Assembly (NCBI RefSeq): GCF_022539665.2
Contig: NC_081331.1
Span: 1,274,501-1,338,500, forward strand
DNA: 64,000 nt
Source: Daphnia carinata
Lineage: Eukaryota; Arthropoda; Branchiopoda; Diplostraca; Daphniidae
Reading direction: 5' to 3'
In this document: one piece after another, positions 1 to 11,200 of the stretch
Numbering within the stretch: position 1 is the stretch's first letter
Layout of the letters: every line of letters starts with the position of its first letter
Notes under the pieces: model-generated
What the model was told of the DNA's origin: nothing
What the model saw: the letters and a program-made list of their open reading frames with translations, nothing else
Databases searched by the model: none
Program-made: the position numbers and the translations under genes

Positions 1-237
1 ACCCATTTCCTTCCTTTCTTGGAGTTGGCAATTGGATACGCGATTGCTCGGAAATCGTTCTTGCATGCTATGAGGAATAATTCGTATGTCTATTGCGCAT
101 CGTGTTTTGATTTCTACCAAAAGCGACATATTAACGCCATCTATGAGATGCGACAGCCAACTTTCGATACTTTTATCGAAAACAATATAATTTCTTTCGC
201 AAATTGGAGCGAAAATTATTATATAAAGCTGGAATAA
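1..237 (+). other. Unrecognised open frame at window edge
   Basis: A stop-free frame runs from the first base to a TAA at 235-237 and ends with residues NYYIKLE. An AATAAA overlaps the stop region at about 234. It could be the last exon of a gene entering from the left, with a pyrimidine-rich tract at 5-18 as a possible splice acceptor, or chance openness in the upstream region of the CDK2AP gene. I recognise no domain. The stretch 238-578 behind it holds no convincing coding sequence and probably contains the 5' UTR and promoter of the next gene. Confidence 0.2.
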
Positions 238-578
238 ATAATTTTGCTAAAGTAATTTAATTTCAAAGAAACAGCTTCCCGATCCCGAACCCTCAGTCGA
301 AATTCTTGATGCGAAAAGCGCATCAAAAGTATCAAAATGTTGCAGAAGTAGACAACGTTGCCCAAGGTTGTGCTAAAGAGAAATATATTCGCCGAGAAGC
401 GTCTGTAGAGTTGGTAACAACAATTCCATTTGACGTTTCTCTGTTTCTTGACTTCAGTTGAACAAAAAGTGGAAGAAATTTCTGAGAAATCTTGCAAAGT
501 GCGTATTAAATAGTATATATTTTTGCTACTGGTATTTTAAATAAAACAATTTTATACATTTTATTTTTACATAGTATA

Positions 579-1101
579 ATGGATGACGATGTTCAAGCTA
601 TAGACACACCACTTTCTCACATTAACGGAGGAAGCATTTCATTTGTTGTTCCGGATCCAGATTCAAATTCTTCTGGTACAATAAACTTCCATTAATGAAG
701 CTCATGTTGCCGTGATATGTACTGATAAGCACATTCTTGCCAAGCAATTTTGGCTTTGCAAAAAAAAAAAAATAAATAAATAAAAATCACATTGCTATGT
801 AAGTTTTTTTAAAATTCACAAATGCTTTTCTTGTCAGGAGGTGTGCTGATGCAGAATCAAGTGCCGCAATCCAAATACGCCCAACTTCTTGGTAACATTC
901 AATTCATGTACGAGTTACCTTTCCTTTTTTTCATTATTTAACATTTTGATTTCAGCTGTGATTGAGGATATGGGCAAAGATATCCGTCCTACTTATGCTG
1001 GCAGTAAGAGCAGTGCAGAACGATTGAAAAGGGGAATCGTCCATGCTCGCATTTTAGTGCGAGAGTGCTTATTGGAAACGGAGAGGAGTGCCCGGCAATA
1101 A
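579..1101 (+). CDS. CDK2AP: CDK2AP/DOC-1 family protein (CDK2-associated protein)
   Basis: Three coding exons join in phase: 579-675, 838-891 and 956-1101. The introns are 162 and 64 nt, with GT-AG ends. The product is about 98 aa. Its C-terminal half carries the family hallmark: a [11 protein letters not shown] segment, then [19 protein letters not shown], then [19 protein letters not shown]. It closely resembles vertebrate CDK2AP1 and CDK2AP2. Those proteins bind CDK2 and are subunits of the NuRD chromatin complex, so a nuclear regulatory role follows by homology. The N-terminal 33 residues are acidic and not conserved. ATG 579 is the only upstream in-frame start seen. The stop is 8 nt before the next start codon. 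The family assignment is firm; the exact paralogue is not. Confidence 0.9.
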
Positions 1102-1109
1102 CGATAAAA

Positions 1110-2209
1110 ATGGCAAACATTAAAAAACTTCAGTCGTGGGACACAGTGCTTTACGCTGACTGTGTCGAATTTTGTCCTTTTGAACCTTATCTTTCTATAG
1201 CCATCTGTGGCACTTATCAATTGTGTGAAAGTGAAGCGTCGCGCGTTGGTCGCCTCAGTCTCCATTCGATCGACCCTGATCAAATCGATATAACTCCAAT
1301 TCAACTAGTTGACAGTCCCGGTGTCCTCGATGTAAAATGGTGCCGACAAAAATCTTACAGTCAAATATCCCTGGCTGTTGCCAATTCAATTGGTCAAATC
1401 GTCATTTACACGTTTGATCCCGACTCAGTTATCCATCAAGAGCACGTGCAAAACATTGGTGATGTTGATAGTGGCCGTTTAGCACTATCATGTGATTGGT
1501 ATGATGGCTGCAAGATAGCTGTTAGCGACTCGAAAGGCGAAGTGTCATGTTTAAATGTCAGCCATCAAGGACCGGAACTAGTTGGCACGTGGAAGGCGCA
1601 CGATTATGAAGCATGGGTGGCTTCGTTTGATCGTCACTCGGACCAGCTTATTTATTCTGGTGGAGACGATAGTTGCTTCCGCTTGTGGGATATACGTGAT
1701 ACGACCAGTTCTGTTATAACCAACAGGAAAGCTCATCAGATGGGGGTGACGAGCATTGAAACATCACCTGTCGACAGCAACATTCTCGCCACTGGGAGGT
1801 ATTTCGAATTAAATCACACAGTAACCAATGATGTTCATCTTGTTGCCTTTTTTCCAGTTATGATGAGAGACTTTTAATGTGGGACAAGCGTCATATGAAA
1901 ACTTGGGTGAGCGAAACCAATCTAGGCGGTGGTGTTTGGAAACTTAAGTGGGAACCGGTTAGTGCTCGTCACCTTTTGGCAGCCACCATGCACAACGGCT
2001 TCCATCTGGTTGATTGCTGTGGTACATCCGGGGAAGCGGGTAGAGAACAACCTTCCTTCGAACCCACGATTGTTGGCTCATATCGAGAGCATTCGAGCCT
2101 GGCATACGGCTGTGATTGGGGCCGACAATTGTCATCTAGCGGTCGACGGACGATTGCCTCGTGTTCCTTTTATGATCATTCACTTCACGTGTGGTCATGG
2201 TTACCCTAG
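1110..2209 (+). CDS. DPH7: Diphthine methyl esterase, WD40 protein (DPH7/WDR85)
   Basis: Two exons, 1110-1798 and 1858-2209, are joined across a 59-nt GT-AG intron. The product is about 346 aa. The joined frame reads TGSYDERLLMWDKRHMKTW across the splice, a WD-repeat strand typical of DPH7. Other WD-like segments include SGGDDSCFRLWDIRD, GGVWKLKWEP and a C-terminal SFYDHSLHVWSW blade. DPH7 family proteins remove a methyl ester in diphthamide synthesis on translation elongation factor 2, in the cytosol. ATG 1110 sits in an AAAATGGC context. The start follows the CDK2AP stop by 8 nt on the same strand, so the two may share one transcript. The length is somewhat shorter than human DPH7, which carries an inserted loop near its C-terminus. 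Confidence 0.92.
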
Positions 2210-2507
2210 GCGCAATTGGATGACAGGGACTTGGAAGACTGACGCCCGATCTTTTACTTCAGCAATTTAACCTTTACTTTCTTATTTTCTTATGTCATAT
2301 TTTGAGCAAACGGTTCAAGGCAAAGGTACTGTCGACCAGTTGTGTTTGTGAAACCTGAATGGGGAAAAAAAATGAAAAGCAATTCTTCCACTTTGTTTTG
2401 GTTTTGTCTTTTAAGTTTTTGTTCAACTTCACTGTCGCTATACAATCATACGATATTACGTTACCACAGGTTTGAACAAGACACAAATATGAAGATCAAT
2501 ACTTTTG

Positions 2508-2513
2508 AATAAA
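2508..2513 (+). terminator. Candidate poly(A) signal of the CDK2AP-DPH7 pair
   Basis: An AATAAA hexamer lies about 300 nt after the DPH7 stop, followed by GT-rich sequence at 2549-2565. No equally good signal was seen between CDK2AP and DPH7, where only 8 nt are available. Confidence 0.5.
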
Positions 2514-4025
2514 AACAATGTTTGCTAACATTTCCATGTATAATACGGTTGTGTGTGTGTGTGCGTTACGTCGCTGGGTCGATGAAATATGGAGACCCGT
2601 AGAAATAGTAAATTTTAGAAAATAAGAAAAGTGTCGCGTTTTTCCTTGAATTCGATTTAACGAGCTGTTTTTACCTCCCAACAAGACTGCCACCCTTCAG
2701 CAAAATCCAAGCTACTGCGCTTATGCTAGGCTGTCTGATGACGAGAGTAAGGAATAACTGGGTGAAGGTGATAAAAAAAAAACTGAAAAAGAGGGAGTGA
2801 TAAAAAAAAATCTTTAAAAAGAAAAGTAAAGAAGAAGGTTCGCTTCACAATTTGGCTGTTGGCCCATCTTCGTTGGCCTTGATGGGAGAGTTTGGCAGCG
2901 CAGATGCAGGCATTTCATCTTGGGAAGTTACTGGAAGTCTCCCCGCTCCATATTTCACGAACGATCGCGCTCGTTTCGCCGTTTTACACACACACAGACA
3001 CACACATATACACACTTGCACATCGTCTAAATGCAAAAAGAAGACGGGCCAATAGAAAGAAGATGATAGGGTAGGGCGACAAATGGAGACAAACGTTTTT
3101 AAGAGGAGACCGGAGTAAGGAAAAAAGAGAAGGAAAAACATCAAGGCGAATAAGCGTATTTGGGTATTTTGTTTTTTTTTTGTTTGTTTTTTTGCCATTT
3201 TTGTGCATCTTTTTTCAGTTAGTTTTTTTTTTTTGTGGCCTTTTTTTGTATGCATTTCTTTTATCCAGTCGTATATTTGTATAAGGGAACACAGAATTTC
3301 AGCACGATGCAACACGACACTTTCAAGTATTTCCTGTAACAATAGTCACTTTAATATATTGTGTGATGATCATAACTAAATATATATATATACTGTATAT
3401 ACTGTATAAGATTTGTCTTGGAGAAAGGGGAGGAAAAAAAAACAACAACAGGAAGATCAGTATACAATTTGGCAATTTTGAACGTATTCAATTCATGTAG
3501 GCCTATGCAGATAGTAAACAATAGATGTAATACATCACGTATACCGTTTTCTTCATATCTTAGCGACGGTGACAGGAAGCCGGATGCGTTGCCAAGAGGG
3601 ACACCAGCTGAAAATGCGGAAATTCTGGGGGTAGGCTGGTTGGATCACTTTTTCTGCGTCGAAAAATTTTCCGCCATCTTCCCCATATCCTTGTGATTTG
3701 TTTGCTTGCTTTTCATTTTTTTTTTCTCCATTTTTTTTTTGGAAATTCGGTGAATACTTTAAAAAGGGGATGCACAGCATTGACGGGAATGAAAAATACA
3801 TAAGGTCACAAAAATAGAATTTTTTTTTTCTTTTTCAATAATCATGATATAGTCATAAGAGACGAGTAAGCATAATAGTAATTTAGTATTTCACACGTGA
3901 CGCACGGTATAACGAACGGGGGATAGCATGGGGTAAGCTATCGGGCATCAAGAGAAGAACAGTGCGATAATAAAGTCTGGAGTCATGTTTCAAATAAAGG
4001 GGAAGTGACGTTGGCTTTCATTTCC
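2514..4025. other. Intergenic spacer between converging genes
   Basis: This spacer lies between the 3' ends of DPH7 (+) and PDE8 (-). It contains a CA-rich stretch at about 2987-3015, many A and T runs and an ATATAT tract near 3380. The open frames here are low-complexity and none shows family features. I see no gene in it. Confidence 0.5.
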
Positions 4026-4031
4026 TTTATT
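4026..4031 (-). terminator. Candidate poly(A) signal of PDE8
   Basis: TTTATT on the plus strand, which is AATAAA on the minus strand, lies about 545 nt downstream of the PDE8 stop codon. The interval 4032-4575 would then be the 3' UTR. Other A/T-rich hexamers nearby cannot be excluded. Confidence 0.35.
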
Positions 4032-4575
4032 CACCTCTTCAGCAGTGTTCCAATTCGTGACAGTGTCTCTAATCTTGACGTCAACTTTGGCTCCTTGTTT
4101 GAGCGTATTGTTACTATTTTTCACGTTTTTTTGTCTTCTTCCTCGGGTTCATCAGTGTCCATCCGGAACTGAAATCCTCCCATTCCTTCCGGTTGCGGAT
4201 GTTCCGGTGGTTGTTTGTTTTCCAAACGGAGAACAGAAAAAAACACAAAGAAAAAGAAGGAAGACCAGCAAAACACAAATAAAGAAGGAGAAAACAAAAA
4301 TTAAAGGAAAAAGAGCCAGGAATCTTGTCGCATCCGGGTATGGGCAGGGACGGGAATTAAAAAATCGAACGTGGAAATTGATGACCTAGTTGTCCCGCTT
4401 ACACAGCGCAGGGGATATCGATCCCGAATAAAATGGCGAGATAAGTAAAAAAAAGAATAATAATAAAAAATTGGGAAAGGGCGGATGAAAAAGATGACGA
4501 AGCATTCGATTTCTTCTTTTGCATGAAATGATATAGTCATTTTATATTGAAAATTTAGTAGGGTTTTCTGATGAA

Positions 4576-7500
4576 TTATTTCTCTTCGGACGATTCGACC
4601 GTCTCTTTGCACTCGGCCAGAGTCTCGAATTCGATCTTGCGCACTAGTTCGGTGGGCGTTAGCGGAATGATATACTCCGGAGGCAGGCCCGTAACGCCCA
4701 TGGCCTCCTGCTCCTTCCAGAATTGATAGTTCCTCTTCATGTGCTGGAGGAGCTCGGGAACCTCGGCGAAAGCTACGCAAATAATAGATGGAACGTCAAA
4801 AATGCGCTGCATGTGCGACTCTCATATGAGCCATACAGACGGACGGAGGCACAAACAACAGTTACACAGTTCCTCAAGTCTCAGTGAAACTTGATATAAG
4901 CACAAAGAGAGAAGAAACTGAGAGAGACAGAGAAAAGAGAGAAAGAAAAGGAATAAGATCCCTTTGAAAATGGAAATGACTTGGCCGAGAAAAGACGAGC
5001 GGATATATTGAAAGAAGGCCGGATGGGTTTTTCCGTCCGTTACCGATCAGTTCAAAGCCTCCCCCCCCCCCTCCTCACTATAGCCTTCTTTTTTTTGCAA
5101 CAGCGCCAACTCGGTCGAAGTGGAGGCCAATGAATAAGAAAAGAGACGAAAAGGGTTTTTAGAAGGCGCCTGCTGGTTAAGCAAAGGAAAATCGACTTCT
5201 GTTAGAATAGAAGGCGTGGCTCGTCTTGTTTACTAGCCAAAAAGAGACATAAGACAGAGAGCCATAGAGAGTAAGTTAGCTTAAAAGGAGGACAAGGAAC
5301 ATGGAACAAGCAACCAAATCCAAATGGCTTTTGTAATTCGATCGGAAAAGCCTCGTTTTTACCGTCCCAGGCGTCGAACATGTCGCTGACGAAGTAGTCG
5401 GTGAATCCAATTTGAGATTTCGGGATGGAGCAAGTCTGACGATCGAACTGAGGCATCACCACTGGTAGTCCTTTGGCCTTCTCCTCGGCCGTCTAATCAT
5501 AAAAAAGAAAGTACATCATAGAAAACAATCAATAAAATATCAGCAAAAAAAAAAAAAGATAAATAAATAAACACACAAATTTTGAGCCGTTAGTGAATTA
5601 TTAAGAAATGCATGGACTTGGATGATGATTTATAGAGTTGAAAGTCTGCGGTCAGTAATGAGATGCGGCGACATGCAAGGGTCGCAGACCTTTCGCCATT
5701 TTCCCGCTACTCCTCCGCTTTAATTTGACTGTATCCTGGATAGGTTACGTCGTGTACGAAAAAAACCCTTCATGCAACTCTTCTTTTATCTTGAAGTTAT
5801 ATTAGCTATACGCAGCACACACGGATACCACAGTTGTCTATTCGCATGTATGTACGATACATACATACATAAATAGCAATATGCATGTATTTATAGTCAG
5901 TTACTATAGTGCATCTTCTCTCACCTGGTTGAAGTATTCCTCGGCGATACGGCGCGCCCACTCGATGCACATGTTGAGAGGTCGTGTCGGATTGGAGACG
6001 TCGGCGCATTTGATTAGCATACGCTTGACTAGGATGATGTTCTCCGAAGTGTTGAGACTTGTGTAATCGATTTCGGGCGGCTGAATCACGATTCCCGGGA
6101 ACAACATAAAACGAAAAAATAAAACAAAAAAAAAATAAAATAAAATATTAACAGAAAAAGAAGATGACATCACCCGATTGTGTAAGGGCTTCTAATAGTC
6201 AGACACATTTCTTTTCTTTCTCGTCGGCCATGTCAAACTCGGCAGGTTGGCACCTGACAGGCCTGATGTGGCATCTGAGATCTTTCTTTCCAACATTATT
6301 CTACAAACAGCTGACCGTCGCTGACGCTATACCTCGTACTGGTCTTCGTCTTTGAGGAACGGCTTGGCGAAGATGTTGATGAATTTGGTGAGATGCTCAA
6401 AGTGCTTGGTCATCTCGGTGGCCAGCACCATGTCGATGATACTCTGCCGGATGACTTTGTAGCTTTCGCGGTCCATTCCTTCAACGTCCAAAGACACGTT
6501 CGCATTAAAGGCAACATAATTTATAGCACAACTGCACATATATTACATTTATTGGTAATTATTTATTGTAATTTTTTAAGGAGCGGATTAGAAATTAAAA
6601 TGTTTTCCCTTTTCTGCGAAAACACTCTGCGCTCAGTTGGTCACGGTGACTGCAGCCGTCCCGGCAGGGGACACAAAAACTGCCGCCAAGAGTCAAACAA
6701 TCACCGTCTGGCATCGTGTGAAAAATCTTCGACGAGTGTTATTTATTCTTGTACTGTCACCGAGGCGTAAAGTGAACGGTGGGAGCGTTTTCTTCTATTT
6801 GCCTTTTTTTTCCGCCCTTCCCAGCTTAACTATATTTATTTTTGAACATTTTTCTTCGTAGAGCCGGTTTGTCACACATACCTTTGAAGATGTTGACCCG
6901 GTCATCTTGGCACGTCAGTTTGAAAGCCAGCGCGGCGTGGTGCGACTCGAGGACACTTAGGTCGTTGTACAAAATGGCCAGCTCGTTCCCAGAGTTGCAG
7001 AGGAAACCGCTAGATGCATGTCATTTCCACGAGAAAAAAAAAGAAGCAAAAAAAAAAAAGAATCGTTATGCAAGCAAAGCTGAGACAGGAGTTAGAAACG
7101 AATAGATTTGGTCTTTGACTGGAAAAATTTCTGAGCCCGCAAGATTGAAAAACATAACAGTTGGCAACGTGACACACTTGTGCAATGACGATTCAAAGGT
7201 CTCCCAATTCAACCTCTCTAGTCTTGAAAAAATCTTTGGCTCGCCGGTTGGCATAGCAGTCATAACGAAACATAAAAATCCCACTAATACGCCACTAGGT
7301 TAGAGAACAATCGCATTTACCCAACTAAACATGTTAAGCTATTGTAAACATCTTGACAGGGAACTCAGCGCCTTCTTCACTCCATTAAATGTGGCAATAC
7401 CTTGATAATGAACCTGAGCTGATATAAAAATAACTGGTAAAAAGCACACGACGAAGGGATGTATAATCTAAGATATTTGTCAGCAAGGTCGTAATCCAAA

Positions 7501-8245
7501 GTGTAAATTTCACAGCCCCAATCACGGACGTAAATATCATATGACGCATCTTACACGAGAGCCTCTATTTTCCCGCTGAAACGTGAAAACATTGTGACTA
7601 GAAAGATCGAGTCGATCGCTTATTTCTTATCGTGGAATGCAACTCATTGCAATTTTTGCAAGATTAAATGGTGGACAAATAAAATACCTGGTTTTCCCTG
7701 GATGATCGACGTCATGAATAGCTGCAGCGATGAGGCAAGCGGTCAAATCGAGCGGGTCGAGTAGGGCCTTGATGCGATTGCGCTGCAAAAAGTAGGCCGT
7801 TGACTGTAGGACATCAGCAGCATGGGTTGAATTGTGGTATGTATTGGTCGAGTGGTAATTGGCCTCGATCACCGTCAGCCAGTTCTGCAAAGTGGCCTCG
7901 TCGCAGTTGAGCGTCCTGGGCACCTCGAAACGAGTCATGATCGTCATGCCGAGCCAAACTAGCGGCCTGAAAGATACAGCAAACGCGGTAAAGGCATTGA
8001 ACATGACATTGCCCCTTTCTTCATTTTTCTGCAAATCGTTTTGCTCACCGTTTGCCGGTGAGTTTTTCCAGCCGGATGACATCAAAGTCCCACTGAGAAT
8101 CGTTCTCCAACATCTCCCTCAGCTGGATGGGGATGCTGATGTTGTTCAAACTCGGCAGCAACGGTCTCGAGTAGAGTTGGCTGTGTGAGGACTTGATGGA
8201 CGTCTCATTGGAGCTGCGTCTCGTGTAACCGGGCGGCTTCTGTCC
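4576..8245 (-). CDS. PDE8: PDE8 catalytic domain exons
   Basis: Seven exons encode the catalytic domain. Metal-binding motifs are HNSTHAADV and HDVDHPG (exon 7966-7688) and CADVSNP (exon 6080-5925). The invariant glutamine sits in [10 protein letters not shown] (exon 5492-5363). ESHHAALAF (exon 7009-6882) and [11 protein letters not shown] (exon 6478-6333) are also conserved. The last exon 4772-4576 ends in a family-like [16 protein letters not shown] helix, followed by a longer charged tail, ESSEEK. All key residues of an active class I PDE are present. Confidence 0.95.
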
Positions 8246-11200
8246 CTGTGTGATCAATGATAAATGATGACTGCGTGTTGAGTAACTTGACGGAATGGTT
8301 CAAAACTTCTTAGCATTATAGAGGCCTGTATGGTATGCGTGTAAGGTACTCCGATTTCTATACCCCATTCTCCCGTCTTTACGTTCGTATATTACATGGG
8401 ACGAATCAAAGTGAATTGCGTAAAAACATAAAAAAAGGAAAACGTAAACGGGTGGGCGAGGAAAACTAACCAGCAGGAGGGCACCGACTAAATCGGTCGT
8501 AACAGGGTCTTCATTTCTTCCTTTCACTTCAGCGACGTGAGGTGCGAACAGTTCCGTGGAACGTAAAATGTCTAATACCTGGAAAAAAAATAGGTAGGTT
8601 TCATTTGGCCAGTTTACTCACATTATACTCACCAGAGTCTGTTATTTAGCTTAAATTTTTTTTCAAAGTTTAATTCCTACTATTCCCCTTTAAATTAACA
8701 TGGATCTATACCTTATCCAAAGCTTGCGATATATAATTAGGACTGGACTCTTGAGCAGCCGTGATGATGTTAATCACTTTAGTGATGGGACCTTCAATAG
8801 CCATCGAATGAAGCCTGGCCAAACTCTGTCTCCGAATGATTGCTCCTGTTTGAATGAAAAACAAATACATCCGATAAGCGTAAAACCCAAAAGGTAAAAA
8901 CTCGATAAAACGGATAGATAATAACTATAAATACCATCACTGCCAACTGAACGGACGTCATAGGAAGCTTTCCTGACCGAGTGGAGAGAGCTTCGTGGCA
9001 TTGGGTAAAAATCGTAAGCTCCCATATCACCAGAAAGCGATTTGTCGATGAACAATGGTGGTGGCTCTTGCAGCAATAGCACGTAATCGGGCGCCTCGTT
9101 TCTATTTACCGGATGCATTTGTTTTCCATGTTGAATGGTCAGGGAGAAAAGGTAAAGAAAACAAAACACTGTAATGAGACAGAATTCCTTTTGTTTGTCG
9201 TCACATGTAAAATGAGTACTACAAAAACAAATCGATAACTTGGTTACTAGTACGTAAAATCGAGCTATAAGGTTTCTAAACAGGAAAAGATGCATCAATG
9301 TCCAAACAATTAACACGTTTGCGATATTTGAGCGACAACGAACTAGCTAGTTGAGCTGCTGATTATTTTACAATGGAAAAACGAGATGGACCATTAACGA
9401 TATCATAGTTTGTTAGGATATTATGAGAGGGAACTTCCTGTTGTATGCCCTCCTTTCCATCCTTTGTCATTGTTCTCATTCTAATCTTTATGTAATAATG
9501 CTTTCGTCTTCATTCTTTATATTCATGCGCTTTACTTGACGACGGATTTGTGTTGCTCATCATAATGGCTGACATAAACACAGTAGAGGGAAAAGAAAAA
9601 ACGAGACGACATAAAAAGGAGAAAGCGATTAGCGAAGCACAAGAAGAAAAATGGGACTATGGATTTAACATGGCCTCGTCCGAGAATTGTGACTTTTATT
9701 GCTCTAAGAAGCACCCAAGCGGATGCGTTGGGAGCCGAACAGTTGACTGACAATTGCCACATAGAGACGGAAGCTTTAAAGTTACTCTGAATTTGGCCAC
9801 TGAAAGGCTTGCAATAGAAGAAGATCCCCAGTTGTGTATTCTGGACTTTCTGAGGTCTTGAGCGTTTCAGTCGATCAAACTTTCATCCTCAGTTGACTCG
9901 ACTTGTGGTGCTCATCTCCCAAAGTTATTAAAAGAACTATGTCATTGGCCAGGACGATAGAACAAAAAAAAAAGTAGGTATACGACTCGAAAACGTACAC
10001 GTACCTATCTCCATTTTTGGATAAGCTTTCATATCCAAACGGGCTATCATCATCAGTAGCTAACTGTCAAACATATCACCATGTTAGGCACAATTTACAC
10101 AGCTACCGAACAAGCAAGTTTACTGTTACCATGTACAGCATGTGCAACATGGATATTGTACAAAACAAACTTCTCGTGTCTACCAGACAAAGATAACCAG
10201 AATATTGACGAATAGTCCCTGTCTTTTATTTATTTTCATGTCTCTGTGTTTTCGAAAGATTGCGCCGTTCGCTTTGAATTATCTAACATCTCGTTCGATG
10301 CCGTGTCTCCTTTTAGCAGCTGGGTCCAAGTAGGTAACCAGCATTCCTAAACTCGACAAATATGGGTTGTGACAGAGTGCTTGTCAGCTATGCACATCGA
10401 GGCTATATCTATGTTGTACCCACTATATTTATTTTTGCTACTTGCTCTGTTTTGTTGTTGTTGTGAACGGCAATCATTCGCGAGTAGAGCGGGACCGAAT
10501 CGCCGGTTCTCCGCCGGACGAAACAGCTGCCTTCCCATTCTCTCGTCTTGTTTGTCAGGACGTGCTGGGCCGCGTCGTTAATGTCGTAGCGGTTGTTGCC
10601 GGCCTCGCACCGGTAGAGTTCGATCATGTTCTTGCCGACGATCTCCTCGGCGGCGAAGCCCAGCAGCCGCTCCACGCCCGGGTTGATATAGCGGATGTTA
10701 AAGTGGCCGTCAGTCACCGTCACCAGTTCTGTAGGGAAATAAGGGATAACTGATCATTGAATGGTCAAGCACTAGGTCAAATGGAAGGAAGGATTATTGT
10801 CGTTAACACGGTTGTTATACCCCTCGTGACTGCTGCTACTGTCATCGATGCCTCGGCCAAACGCAAACGTTGGCGTGACTGCAGCTCACTGGCTTCCAGC
10901 ATCAACAACTCGCTTAGGCACGATCCCAAGTTGCCGCTCTCTGGGTAACACTGGTGTGTCAAAACGGAGTAGATGAGACGGAAGCAAACACGAGTCAATG
11001 TGTGAAATAGAAAGAAAAGAAAAAACGTTAGTGATTTTTTAATTGAATGACAAACATGCGGCCTACCCGATCGTATCCAATATGTAAGATGCTGCTTACA
11101 ATAGATTCTTCGCGTTCCAGTAAACTGTAAAAGACCACAATGCGCCAATATAGAGCGACATACCAATGAACGAGGAAGGGAATTTGAACATGAGACTGGA

